Origin: CAZMPJ01 sp964568455
Lineage (GTDB): Bacteria > Margulisbacteria > WOR-1 > O2-12-FULL-45-9
Reading direction: 5' to 3'
Length of the DNA stretch: 20,223 nt
Assembly: GCA_964568455.1 (NCBI GenBank)
Contig: CAZMPJ010000014.1
Coordinates: 1 to 20,223 of the forward strand
The translations under genes and the position numbers were made by a program. Shown here piece after piece: positions 1 to 6,603 of this stretch. The notes beneath the pieces were generated by a model, which worked only from the letters and a program-made list of their open reading frames with translations, made no database searches and was not told the DNA's origin. Position 1 is the stretch's first letter; every line of letters begins with the position of its first letter.

Positions 1-21
1 GGGGTGTCACAAATTGAAGCC

Positions 22-69
22 TTAGTTTAGTCCAGTTTTAGGGGGTGCACACCGTGATATTGCAGCCAT
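22..69 (-). other. Possible 15-codon leaderless ORF
   Basis: Reading leftward from the promoter at 79-109, the first ATG (67-69) lies about 6 bases after the expected transcription start. It opens a 15-codon frame, MAAISRCAPPKTGLN, ended by TAA at 22-24. The peptide has no acidic residue and contains I-S-R, so it resembles the leaders of other genes with this promoter type. It could be a true small peptide, the broken start of a longer gene, or plain 5' leader of a gene beyond base 1 (a GTG codon near base 10 is another possible start). Only the promoter supports it. Confidence 0.2.
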
Positions 70-78
70 ATCTACTAT

Positions 79-109
79 ATATATCGTGAAAAAAGGGCAA
101 GAATTTCAG
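79..109 (-). promoter_or_regulatory. Alternative-sigma-type promoter P1, leftward
   Basis: On the minus strand CTGAAATTC (109-101) is followed by exactly 14 bases and then CGATATAT (86-79). This is the same layout as five other intergenic sites in the window. The -10-like box is identical to that at 20127-20134. It fires away from the radical SAM operon, and its -35-like box lies 7 bp from that of P2. Its target gene lies mostly or wholly outside the window. Confidence 0.5.
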
Positions 110-116
110 CTTTTTA

Positions 117-147
117 GTGAAATTTGAGCGAGATAGTTACGATAATA
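117..147 (+). promoter_or_regulatory. Alternative-sigma-type promoter P2 of the radical SAM operon
   Basis: GTGAAATTT (117-125), a 14-base spacer, then CGATAATA (140-147). The -10-like box ends 7 bases before the ATG at 155, and no Shine-Dalgarno sequence is visible, so the transcript would be leaderless or nearly so. The layout fits ECF promoters (TGAAAC, 16-17 bases, CGT) and also sigma28 promoters (TAAA, 15 bases, GCCGATAA). Which sigma factor uses it is inference. Confidence 0.55.
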
Positions 148-154
148 AGTAGTA

Positions 155-1672
155 ATGAGCGTAAAGATTAATCCAAAAGTCGCTTTTATAAATCCGGGGT
201 TAGCTAATACTAATCCTTTGCGCGGTTTAAAAATTCAAATTACAAAAACACGTCCTCACGTTGGCATGAGGTCTCTTGCTGCCGGTATTTTAAAAGCCCT
301 GACCCCAGAAATTGACGTTGTCTATATTAATGATAATACTGACGATATAAATTGGGATCAACTAGTGGCCGATGGAGTTAATATGGTTGCCCTTTCAGTC
401 TTAACTCATCAAGCCCCGCGCGCTTATGAAATAGCGGCAGAGGCAAGAGCACGCGGGATGTATCCTGTTTTAGGTGGTTGGCATCCAACCTTAATGCCAG
501 AAGAAGCCAGAGAACATGGCACAGTAGTAAAAGGGGAAGCTTATTTAACCTGGCGAAGATTAATTGAAGATTTTAAGGCCTTGGAATTAAAAGACTTCTA
601 TGAGGCAGATCGCTTTGCTGCTCCTCATGAAATTATAAGTCCGGATCGTTCAATCTATCCTGGGATCAACCAACAAATAATTGCTACCAATGGCTGTAAA
701 TTCCATTGCATCTTTTGTTGTATGGCAGCCTTTTATAAAGGAAGCATGACAACCAAGCAGGTGGAACAAGTTATTCAGGAAGTAGAAGAAATTGGAGAAG
801 GCTTCCACCGTTTTTATTTTGATGATGACAACATGTCTGCTTTTCCTGAAATTAGCATGGAAATATTCAGCGCGCTTGCTGATTTAAATGCTAGAAGATT
901 AGCAGCTGGCAAGAAAAAAATGGGATTTTTCGCTTTTATTGGCGTTGAAATTGGTGACGAAAAAAACAGAGCCTTGCTTAACATGGCTCAAAAAGCCGGC
1001 CTCTATCGCGCACACATGGGCATAGAATCATTAGACCCTGAAACATTACGAGCCAGCGCTAAGCGCGCAAATCTCAATGGAACAAATCCTGCCATCCGCT
1101 ACCAAGAAAGCTTTAAACAATTACATTTACGGGCAATCAGTTCTTTTGTGGCGGGGGTTATTGGTTTTGATCAAGATACCCCAGAGTCTGTTTATGCTTT
1201 AAGAGATTTTATGCTTAGATCCGGTGTTTCTAATCCTATTTTTTCAATTCTAACTCCTTACCCCGGAACCCCGCTCTGGAGAAAACTTCAAAGAGAAGGC
1301 CGCATTTTTGATGTTGATTACAATAATTACGATATGACCCATCTTGCTTTTGATCATCCTAATTTTAGTAAAACTCAAATTGAATCTTTATATTGGGATT
1401 GTTGGAGTTGGCTATATTATCCTGAAAATATAGTTGAAAGGCTTTTGTTAAACAGTGAATGGATAAAAGGAAGAAAGCCAAGTCAAGCAGACACTGCCGC
1501 CTTAGTTAGACAACTTGGCAATGTTTTTAATGATAATCTATTGGATGATTCAGATCTTGTTCCTTTAGCAGATGCCAATGAAGCCAGAACCAATTTGGCC
1601 AGAGATATCAGAAGCAACTTTAGGACTCTAAAAAGACTAGATCGACGACTTCATCCTCAATTAGTGTATTAG
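155..1672 (+). CDS. B12-binding-type radical SAM protein
   Basis: A 505-residue protein. The N-terminal part (about residues 5-140) looks like a cobalamin-binding Rossmann domain, with the typical GGWHPTLMPEEA stretch near residue 107. The radical SAM core follows, with the cluster motif CxxxCxxC at C181, C185 and C188, and the usual late TPYPGTPLW motif. Such enzymes cleave S-adenosylmethionine at a 4Fe-4S cluster and often methylate or rearrange unreactive carbons. The substrate here cannot be read from sequence. The first ATG fits the promoter at 117-147 as a leaderless start; the next in-frame Met is residue 38. The next gene starts 10 bp downstream with a good Shine-Dalgarno sequence, so the two form an operon. 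The family call is firm, the B12 binding probable, the function unknown. Confidence 0.85.
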   Translation: MSVKINPKVAFINPGLANTNPLRGLKIQITKTRPHVGMRSLAAGILKALTPEIDVVYINDNTDDINWDQLVADGVNMVALSVLTHQAPRAYEIAAEARARGMYPVLGGWHPTLMPEEAREHGTVVKGEAYLTWRRLIEDFKALELKDFYEADRFAAPHEIISPDRSIYPGINQQIIATNGCKFHCIFCCMAAFYKGSMTTKQVEQVIQEVEEIGEGFHRFYFDDDNMSAFPEISMEIFSALADLNARRLAAGKKKMGFFAFIGVEIGDEKNRALLNMAQKAGLYRAHMGIESLDPETLRASAKRANLNGTNPAIRYQESFKQLHLRAISSFVAGVIGFDQDTPESVYALRDFMLRSGVSNPIFSILTPYPGTPLWRKLQREGRIFDVDYNNYDMTHLAFDHPNFSKTQIESLYWDCWSWLYYPENIVERLLLNSEWIKGRKPSQADTAALVRQLGNVFNDNLLDDSDLVPLADANEARTNLARDIRSNFRTLKRLDRRLHPQLVY

Positions 1673-1682
1673 GAGCTTTATA

Positions 1683-2354
1683 ATGGTTTCAATTCGTTCA
1701 ATAAGATTCGCTCCAGCAGCAACTCATCCTTCCCGCGTTTCTACCAAAAGAACCAATTGCGGCAACCAAAAAGTTGTTTTATTAACTGGTCTAATAGCAA
1801 GCGGCAAAAGCAGCTTTGCCCGCCTGCTCAAACAAAAAGGCTTTAAAATCATTGATACAGATTCTATAACCGCTTCTTTATACGAAGAGAAAACAATCAG
1901 TGCATTAATAATAAAAACTTTTCTAGATTATGATATTTTAACCGGTGACAAAATTGACAAAGCTAAATTAGGTCAAGTCGTATTTCAAAATCCTCACTTA
2001 CTAAAAAAATTAACCGCCATTCTACGGGAACCTGGCATGGCCAAATTAAGCCAAAAGTTAGAAGCATTACGGATTGAAGGAAAAAGAATGGTTGTTATAA
2101 CAACCGCCTATGGATTGGAATTAGGCTTGCCAGAAATGTGCGATGAAGTTTGGTTTATCGACACTCCGCAAAGAATCGCGTTGCCAGCTTTTTTAAGCCG
2201 AGATACTGCAAATTCTTCAAGTAGATACGAACAAATTAGAGCCATGCAACCCTCAAGGGCAGAGTTGTTAAGAGTGGCTAATCGTGTCTTCAGAAACAAT
2301 CAAGGCGTAGAAAAATTATCTTTTTGGGCAGATCAAATTGCAAAGGAATACTAA
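1683..2354 (+). CDS. Dephospho-CoA kinase-like P-loop kinase with N-terminal leader
   Basis: A 223-residue protein. From residue 31 it matches the CoaE family, which phosphorylates dephospho-CoA in the last step of CoA synthesis: a P-loop GLIASGKSS at 36-44 and a DTD at 58-60 where CoaE has DAD. Later CoaE motifs are altered. The usual HP after the helical lid reads REPGM (115-119), and PLLFE reads AYGLE (142-146). About 30 basic residues without any acidic residue (MVSIRSIRFAPAATH...) precede the kinase, whereas CoaE normally begins almost at the P-loop. ATG 1683 is the only start codon before the P-loop and has AGGAG 7 bases upstream, so the leader is genuine. It is cotranscribed with the radical SAM gene. 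It may be true CoaE or a specialised paralogue. The 3' end overlaps the convergent ORF6N gene by 4 bp. Confidence 0.7.
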   Translation: MVSIRSIRFAPAATHPSRVSTKRTNCGNQKVVLLTGLIASGKSSFARLLKQKGFKIIDTDSITASLYEEKTISALIIKTFLDYDILTGDKIDKAKLGQVVFQNPHLLKKLTAILREPGMAKLSQKLEALRIEGKRMVVITTAYGLELGLPEMCDEVWFIDTPQRIALPAFLSRDTANSSSRYEQIRAMQPSRAELLRVANRVFRNNQGVEKLSFWADQIAKEY

Positions 2355-2869
2355 TCCTCCCCCACTCTAAACCCAATCCTCTTCGTCGGTTTTTCTTCTG
2401 GTTCGATCATTTTCTTGATGGCTTCAAAAATTTGCTGGATTTCAATATCAAGACTATCCACACGCAACTCCAGCTCTTTAAATTTTTGTGCTAATTCTTT
2501 GTGGGTTGAAAGAATTTTTCTCAATCGCACAAATGCCCGCATTATAGCAATGTTCACCTGCACCGCCTGTTTGCTTCTCAAAATACCTGAAAGCATTGCT
2601 ATTCCCTGTTCGGTAAAAACATAAGGCAACGTCCTACGGCCACCCCAACTTGAAATCACAAATTGTGATGTCAAGTTTTGTAGCTCCTCTTTGCTAATCT
2701 GAAACATAAAGTCTTCTGGAAATCGTTCTTTGTTTCTCTTTGCTGCTTGGTTAAACACAAAAGTCTTTACTCCATACAGTTCTGCCAAATCTTTATCCAA
2801 CATTACTTTGTGCCCCCTGATCAAGTAAATCTTACTCTCAATCCTCTCAACCGGCATCAAATCTTTCAT
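2351..2869 (-). CDS. ORF6N-domain DNA-binding protein, copy A
   Basis: A 172-residue protein with an N-terminal ORF6N domain (about residues 5-95; IYLIRG, DLAELYGV and RFPEDFMFQ are typical), then a helical, probably coiled-coil tail ending KRIGFRVGED. ORF6N/KilA-N proteins are DNA-binding and common in phages and mobile regions; the actual role is unknown. A GTG three codons upstream touches the Shine-Dalgarno GGAGG. The ATG at 2869 has an 8-base gap from it and matches the start of copy B at 12293, which is also 172 residues, so I chose 2869. The two copies agree closely at both ends and differ most at residues 37-90. Its stop codon is shared tail-to-tail with the CoaE-like gene (CTAA, 2351-2354). 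Confidence 0.85.
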   Translation of the reverse strand: MKDLMPVERIESKIYLIRGHKVMLDKDLAELYGVKTFVFNQAAKRNKERFPEDFMFQISKEELQNLTSQFVISSWGGRRTLPYVFTEQGIAMLSGILRSKQAVQVNIAIMRAFVRLRKILSTHKELAQKFKELELRVDSLDIEIQQIFEAIKKMIEPEEKPTKRIGFRVGED

Positions 2870-2945
2870 CTTTATCACCTCCTATATTAATATAGCAATC
2901 TTATTACCAGGGGGATTTAAGCGTAAAACAGCTAAAAAGTGACCA
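2870..2945 (-). promoter_or_regulatory. Conserved upstream block of ORF6N copy A with 14-bp palindrome
   Basis: These 76 bases match the 77 bases before ORF6N copy B (12216-12292), with about 10 mismatches and one indel by hand count. The block includes the perfect palindrome CTATATTAATATAG (2882-2895), just before the Shine-Dalgarno sequence, and a shared TTTTACGCTTAAAT stretch. A role as promoter plus operator, possibly autoregulatory, is inferred. Confidence 0.55.
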
Positions 2946-2995
2946 GATATGATCGTTTAAGGTGAAATTTGGGTGAAATATGGATATTTGGAGAG

Positions 2996-4003
2996 TTATG
3001 GCGCAGCCGTAGTCTCCCCTTTAGCCAATTCAACTGGCAAAGTGTGGCGGTAGGATACTTGCGACGGGTTATCGGTAATATCAAACAAGATTTTTACTGC
3101 GGTTTCTCCTAATTGATGCAGATCAACTTTTATAGTGGTCAACTTAGGCATAACTCTTTCTATATACGGAGGAAAAGGCAAATTATCAAAACCAGTTATT
3201 GAAATATCTTGGGGCACTTTTAAATCTTTTTCTTGTATTCTCTGACAAGCCATATAAGCCAGGGCATCGCTTTCGCAAATAATTGCTGTGGGTTGATTTT
3301 TTAAAGCTAATAATTTATCTACTGATTTTGCCGCTGTTTCCCAAACACAAAAATCCGCTACCATAATATTTTTGTCATTAATCTCTAGGCCTGATTCATT
3401 TAAAGCATAACGATACCCATCTAAACGATCCGAAGTAACTGGATCAAAGATCGGTCCACCAGTAATATAAGCAATATTTTTATGCCCTAGCTCGATTAAA
3501 TGTTTAGTCGCCGCATAAATCCCTGCCCGACCATCACTTAACACAGTATTTAATTCTAAACCAGAAATCGGGTGACCACATAAAACTAGAGGGTAATTAC
3601 CATGCTTAATCATTAAAACGTGTTCTTGGGAAATTTTGCCCAACACAATCACGCCATCCAAAACTTTTTTATAAAACATATCAGGCAAATTTTCTTGTTT
3701 ATCATCAAAAGCCTCAATTACAACATTAACTCCTTCCCTCTTAGCTGCCGCAATAATACTTTTTGCCACCTCATTATAATATTCACCTAAAATTAAATCG
3801 CTGCTAATGCCGGTTACACCAATTATCTTGCTTGCTTTCTTGCTGCGCTTCCTACGCTCATAACCCATTTCTTCACAAGCATCCAAAATAGCTCTTCTAG
3901 TTTGCCTGTTAACCAATTTTGGGTTGTGAAAGGCTTGAGAAACAGTAGCTGGCGAGCAACCAACCTTTTTGGCAATATCCTTTATTCTTACTTTCTTAGG
4001 CAT
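2996..4003 (-). CDS. LacI-family transcriptional regulator
   Basis: A 335-residue protein of normal LacI-family length. The helix-turn-helix lies at about residues 6-26 (IKDIAKKVGCSPATVSQAFH), with a hinge helix region (RRAILDACEEMGYE) near 37-50. A periplasmic-binding-protein-like effector domain fills residues 60-330 (ERVM-PKLTTI and LGETAVKILFD near the end). Such proteins repress sugar or nucleoside genes and release DNA on binding a small molecule; the ligand here is unknown. The ATG at 4003 has AGGAGGG at 4011-4017. It is divergent from the unknown gene at 4210 across a 206-bp repeat-bearing intergenic region and has its own alternative-sigma-type promoter, so control of itself and that neighbour is plausible. 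Confidence 0.92.
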   Translation of the reverse strand: MPKKVRIKDIAKKVGCSPATVSQAFHNPKLVNRQTRRAILDACEEMGYERRKRSKKASKIIGVTGISSDLILGEYYNEVAKSIIAAAKREGVNVVIEAFDDKQENLPDMFYKKVLDGVIVLGKISQEHVLMIKHGNYPLVLCGHPISGLELNTVLSDGRAGIYAATKHLIELGHKNIAYITGGPIFDPVTSDRLDGYRYALNESGLEINDKNIMVADFCVWETAAKSVDKLLALKNQPTAIICESDALAYMACQRIQEKDLKVPQDISITGFDNLPFPPYIERVMPKLTTIKVDLHQLGETAVKILFDITDNPSQVSYRHTLPVELAKGETTAAP

Positions 4004-4021
4004 GTTTAAGCCCTCCTATAC

Positions 4022-4052
4022 TATCTTCGCACAAAACAACATAAAATTTCAC
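4022..4052 (-). promoter_or_regulatory. Alternative-sigma-type promoter P3 of lacI
   Basis: Minus-strand GTGAAATTT (4052-4044), 14 bases, then CGAAGATA (4029-4022). The -35 flank shares 17 identical bases with the promoter before gene 12140. The expected start is near 4017, right at the Shine-Dalgarno sequence, giving a very short leader. Confidence 0.55.
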
Positions 4053-4155
4053 TTTATTTTATATAAATTTATACTAATTTTTGGTATTTTTCAACCAATT
4101 TTTGGCTTTATTATCAAATATTATTGCTTATATAAATTTTATATAAATATTGCCT

Positions 4156-4186
4156 ATGAAATCTATAAATATTTTAGCAGATAAAT
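4156..4186 (+). promoter_or_regulatory. Alternative-sigma-type promoter P4 of gene 4210
   Basis: ATGAAATCT (4156-4164), 14 bases, then AGATAAAT (4179-4186). The two bases before the -10-like box are GC, giving GCAGATAA, one change from the sigma28 box GCCGATAA. GGGAGG at 4195-4200 then serves the ATG at 4210. This is the least conserved of the six sites. Confidence 0.45.
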
Positions 4187-4209
4187 AGATATAAGGGAGG
4201 AAACAAAAA

Positions 4210-4953
4210 ATGGTAAGAATAATTGGAAACTTCAGAATTGGAAATAATCTTGGCACATCTTATGGTAGTTGGGCCAAGAGCTCAAAAAATGCTAGTAGCT
4301 CGGCCTGGAATGCAACTCCTTTGCGCAGCGATGGTAAAGGATGCGTCCCCGTCATTATTGAAAAGCCAGAAGACTGCCTGCTGGCTGGACACCCAGTGCT
4401 TGGCAAGCGCATAGCCTTTGCTACTGTCCAAGCTTTAAAAACATTGTCTCTTAAAGCCAACGCTCCGCTAAGAGAAGATATGGCAACTGCAATTGAAACA
4501 GCTAGGGCTCGAACTTTAATTAAAATGGGAGGTTTTTTCTTGGAAAGGTGGACTTTCTTAGAACTACTGGCAGAAAAACATCCTGATTTAAACCCAAAAC
4601 CTGTTTGGGGTTTGCGAATGAAAGGCTTTAATGAAAAATCTGTTTTAGGCTTTACCGGTCAACAGCTTAAGCGTGGCCACGAAGAAGCTCATATTCGCAC
4701 TTTACTGGCTTGCCTTGAAATGCCTTTTGAAGGACATGAATTTTTAGATCAAAATGGCTGGACGCGTTTCACTTTTTATTTTTGGACCCCTATGCACTCA
4801 TCTCGCCCCAGTATGTTTGAGGAAGCAAAAGCAGTTCGTGTTTTAAACGAGAATGAAGAATCCTTTCGGATTACGGACGATGGAGAATTGGTGGTTCACG
4901 CATTAAAAATAAATGCGGATAAGAGCCCATTCCCCTCGAGGCTGCGCTTTTAA
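4210..4953 (+). CDS. Unknown protein with basic Ser/Asn/Gly-rich leader
   Basis: A 247-residue protein I do not recognise. Residues 1-40 (MVRIIGNFRIGNN...) are rich in Ser, Asn and Gly, carry five basic residues and have no acidic residue before position 41. The rest looks like a globular soluble domain with a charged helical middle (residues 65-145) and aromatic-rich stretches near FTFYFWTPM (about 197-205). No membrane helix or catalytic motif is evident. A strong Shine-Dalgarno sequence (GGGAGG) lies 9 bases before the ATG, so the leader is translated. It is divergent from lacI, shares its promoter type and is probably coregulated with it. Its stop overlaps that of nadC tail-to-tail (TTAA, 4950-4953). 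That it is a gene is likely; its function is unknown. Confidence 0.75.
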   Translation: MVRIIGNFRIGNNLGTSYGSWAKSSKNASSSAWNATPLRSDGKGCVPVIIEKPEDCLLAGHPVLGKRIAFATVQALKTLSLKANAPLREDMATAIETARARTLIKMGGFFLERWTFLELLAEKHPDLNPKPVWGLRMKGFNEKSVLGFTGQQLKRGHEEAHIRTLLACLEMPFEGHEFLDQNGWTRFTFYFWTPMHSSRPSMFEEAKAVRVLNENEESFRITDDGELVVHALKINADKSPFPSRLRF

Positions 4954-5798
4954 GAAAACAACAAACTAATATCCAGCGCTTTGGTTGAATGAGTAAGCGC
5001 GCCGATGGAAATATAGTCAACGCCGGTTTTAGCAATAGCTCGAATGGTTTTTAAATTAACCCCACCCGATGCTTCGGTTTTAATTTTAGCTTTTTTACAA
5101 AGCTTAACAGCTTTGCGTAAAGTTTTAATATTCATATTATCTAGTAAAATCCTTGAAACAGGCAAAGCAAGCTTTGCCGCTACGATTTTTTTAACTTGGC
5201 TTAAGGTTTTAGCTTCGATTTCGATGGGTTTGTTTAATTTAGCAGACCTAAAGGTCTGCACTACATTGGCAATTCCATCAGCTATCGCGATATGATTGTC
5301 TTTTATAAGAATAGCATCGTATAAACCCATACGATGATTGGTTCCCCCGCCCATTTTTACAGCATACTTTTCTAATAAGCGAAGTCCAGGAGTTGTTTTG
5401 CGGGTATCTAATATTTTGGAAGAGTAATTAGTAATCCGTAATCTGTAATCAGCGGTAAGGCTAGCAATGCCAGAAAGGCGTTGTAAAAAATTAAGTGCGA
5501 CTCGTTCGCCAGTTAAAATCCCACGCGCTGGGCCAGAAATTTCTGCAATAACCTTACCCTTTTTAACCTTAGCTCCATCTTTAACCTTAGCTTTAAATTT
5601 AATTCTCTTATCAACCTGCTTAAAAACCTGTTCTGCGATTTTTAAACCAGCAATTACGCCTTTTTCTTTAGCAACAATTCTCCCTTTAGCCTTTGCAGCC
5701 TTTGGAACCACCGCCAAGGTTGTAATATCGCCTTTGCCAATGTCTTCTTTGAGGGCTTGTTTAATTAATTCGTCATTCGTCATTGAATAATTCGTCAT
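4950..5798 (-). CDS. nadC: Nicotinate-nucleotide pyrophosphorylase (quinolinate phosphoribosyltransferase)
   Basis: A 282-residue protein of normal NadC length. It converts quinolinate and PRPP to nicotinate mononucleotide in de novo NAD synthesis. Visible motifs are EDIGKGDITT near the N-terminus, LNFLQRLSGIA, the hallmark LDTRKTTPGLR followed by GGGTNHR, KDNHI, and the late ASGGVNL and ISIGALTHS loops. The ATG at 5798 lies one base after the cdsA stop, suggesting translational coupling. The Met at residue 6 (5783) fits the family N-terminus better, and the five residues before it come from a micro-repeat. It is the last gene of the pyrH operon. A 28-bp tandem repeat and an 18-bp palindrome lie inside the frame without disrupting it. 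Confidence 0.95.
   Translation of the reverse strand: MTNYSMTNDELIKQALKEDIGKGDITTLAVVPKAAKAKGRIVAKEKGVIAGLKIAEQVFKQVDKRIKFKAKVKDGAKVKKGKVIAEISGPARGILTGERVALNFLQRLSGIASLTADYRLRITNYSSKILDTRKTTPGLRLLEKYAVKMGGGTNHRMGLYDAILIKDNHIAIADGIANVVQTFRSAKLNKPIEIEAKTLSQVKKIVAAKLALPVSRILLDNMNIKTLRKAVKLCKKAKIKTEASGGVNLKTIRAIAKTGVDYISIGALTHSTKALDISLLFS
5242..5259. repeat. Perfect 8-bp inverted repeat inside nadC
   Basis: GCAGACCT (5242-5249), two bases, then AGGTCTGC (5252-5259). It encodes QTFRSA in NadC, at a place where the family has a variable helix. It resembles a short REP-like palindrome that has entered a coding region; that origin is inference. Confidence 0.5.
5424..5451. repeat. 7-bp tandem micro-repeat (4 units) inside nadC
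   Basis: Four consecutive 7-bp units: GTAATTA, GTAATCC, GTAATCT, GTAATCA. On the coding strand it encodes DYRLRITNYS, just before the LDTRKTTPGLR motif. Judged against the family pattern, the segment keeps its usual length, so the repeat replaced rather than added sequence. Confidence 0.7.
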
Positions 5799-5799
5799 T

Positions 5800-6603
5800 T
5801 TATTTCAACATAACCCAAACTAAATAATAGTAGAAGATTGGTGCGGTAAATATAAAGCTGTCCATCCGATCCAACACGCCCCCATGTCCTGGCACAATTT
5901 CTGAAGAATTTTTAACTCCAGCATCTCTTTTAATCAAAGACTCAACCAAATCACTAAACTGGGCCACGACTCCAATAATAGCGCCTAATACTAACGAGTG
6001 AGACATCTCAAACCCTGCATAGTGACCAAAGATTCCAGCAGCAATAATGCAGAAAATAAATCCAGCTATTGCACCTTCAATACTTTTCTTGGGCGAAACC
6101 GAAGGCCAAAGCTTGTGCTTGCCAAAAACCTTACCAAACAAATAAGCAATAATATCTAAGGACCAAATCGTGCCCATTAAAAACATTAAATAAGCACCGT
6201 GTTCAGTCAAGGCCCGGATAAAAATAAAATAACTGAAAAACCAACCAATATAAATCATGCCCATAAGAGTTACAGCAATATCAACAATAGCTTCTTTGGG
6301 TCGCTGCTTTAAAAACAAGGTGGCAATCATAGTAGCAACCGCAGCAAAAGTTAAAATGGCCGAATGAGCCGGCTCCCAGGTTTTCTTTAAAGCATAAGAA
6401 GCAAAAATAATAAAAAATAAAGTGAAAAAGTTTCCTACCCAGTAAGCCGGGTGAAAATCTTTTTGCTGCATCATCTTATAGAATTCGTTTAATGAAAAAA
6501 GGGCTAAAGCCAAGACTAACAAAAGGAAAGGCACTCCCCCAAAATAGACGCAGGCAAGCAAAATTGGAACGGCAATCAATATGGTTAAGAGCCTAATCCA
6601 CAT
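5800..6603 (-). CDS. cdsA: Phosphatidate cytidylyltransferase
   Basis: A 267-residue integral membrane protein with about eight hydrophobic helices. It makes CDP-diacylglycerol from phosphatidate and CTP, the branch point of phospholipid synthesis. The C-terminal family signature is present near residues 222-250: SLIKRDAGVK, then PGHGGVLDRMD, with the metal-binding aspartates. The ATG lies inside the end of uppS (11-bp overlap), a common arrangement of this pair that implies translational coupling. nadC follows after one base. Confidence 0.96.
   Translation of the reverse strand: MWIRLLTILIAVPILLACVYFGGVPFLLLVLALALFSLNEFYKMMQQKDFHPAYWVGNFFTLFFIIFASYALKKTWEPAHSAILTFAAVATMIATLFLKQRPKEAIVDIAVTLMGMIYIGWFFSYFIFIRALTEHGAYLMFLMGTIWSLDIIAYLFGKVFGKHKLWPSVSPKKSIEGAIAGFIFCIIAAGIFGHYAGFEMSHSLVLGAIIGVVAQFSDLVESLIKRDAGVKNSSEIVPGHGGVLDRMDSFIFTAPIFYYYLVWVMLK

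Larger units (their letters stand above)
4004..4209. other. AT-rich divergent regulatory region between lacI and gene 4210
   Basis: This region holds two back-to-back alternative-sigma-type promoters (4022-4052 leftward, 4156-4186 rightward) and several direct repeats. TTATATAAAT occurs at 4059-4068, 4128-4137 and 4139-4148, the last two 11 bp apart. AATTTTTGG occurs at 4076-4084 and 4097-4105, 21 bp apart, which is two helical turns. These spacings suit protein binding on one face of the DNA. The LacI-family protein is the obvious candidate, although no classical LacI palindrome with a central CG was seen. Confidence 0.45.

Noticed and set aside
2108..2299. Minus-strand open frame inside the CoaE-like gene
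   Set aside because: It lies wholly inside a well-supported kinase frame and has no recognisable motif or ribosome binding site.
2870..2878. GTG start for ORF6N copy A, adding three residues
   Set aside because: The GTG directly abuts the Shine-Dalgarno GGAGG, leaving no spacing; the ATG at 2869 has proper spacing and matches copy B.
2962..2992. Seventh alternative-sigma promoter at GTGAAATTT
   Set aside because: Fourteen bases downstream reads TATTTGG instead of CGA, and no plus-strand gene follows.
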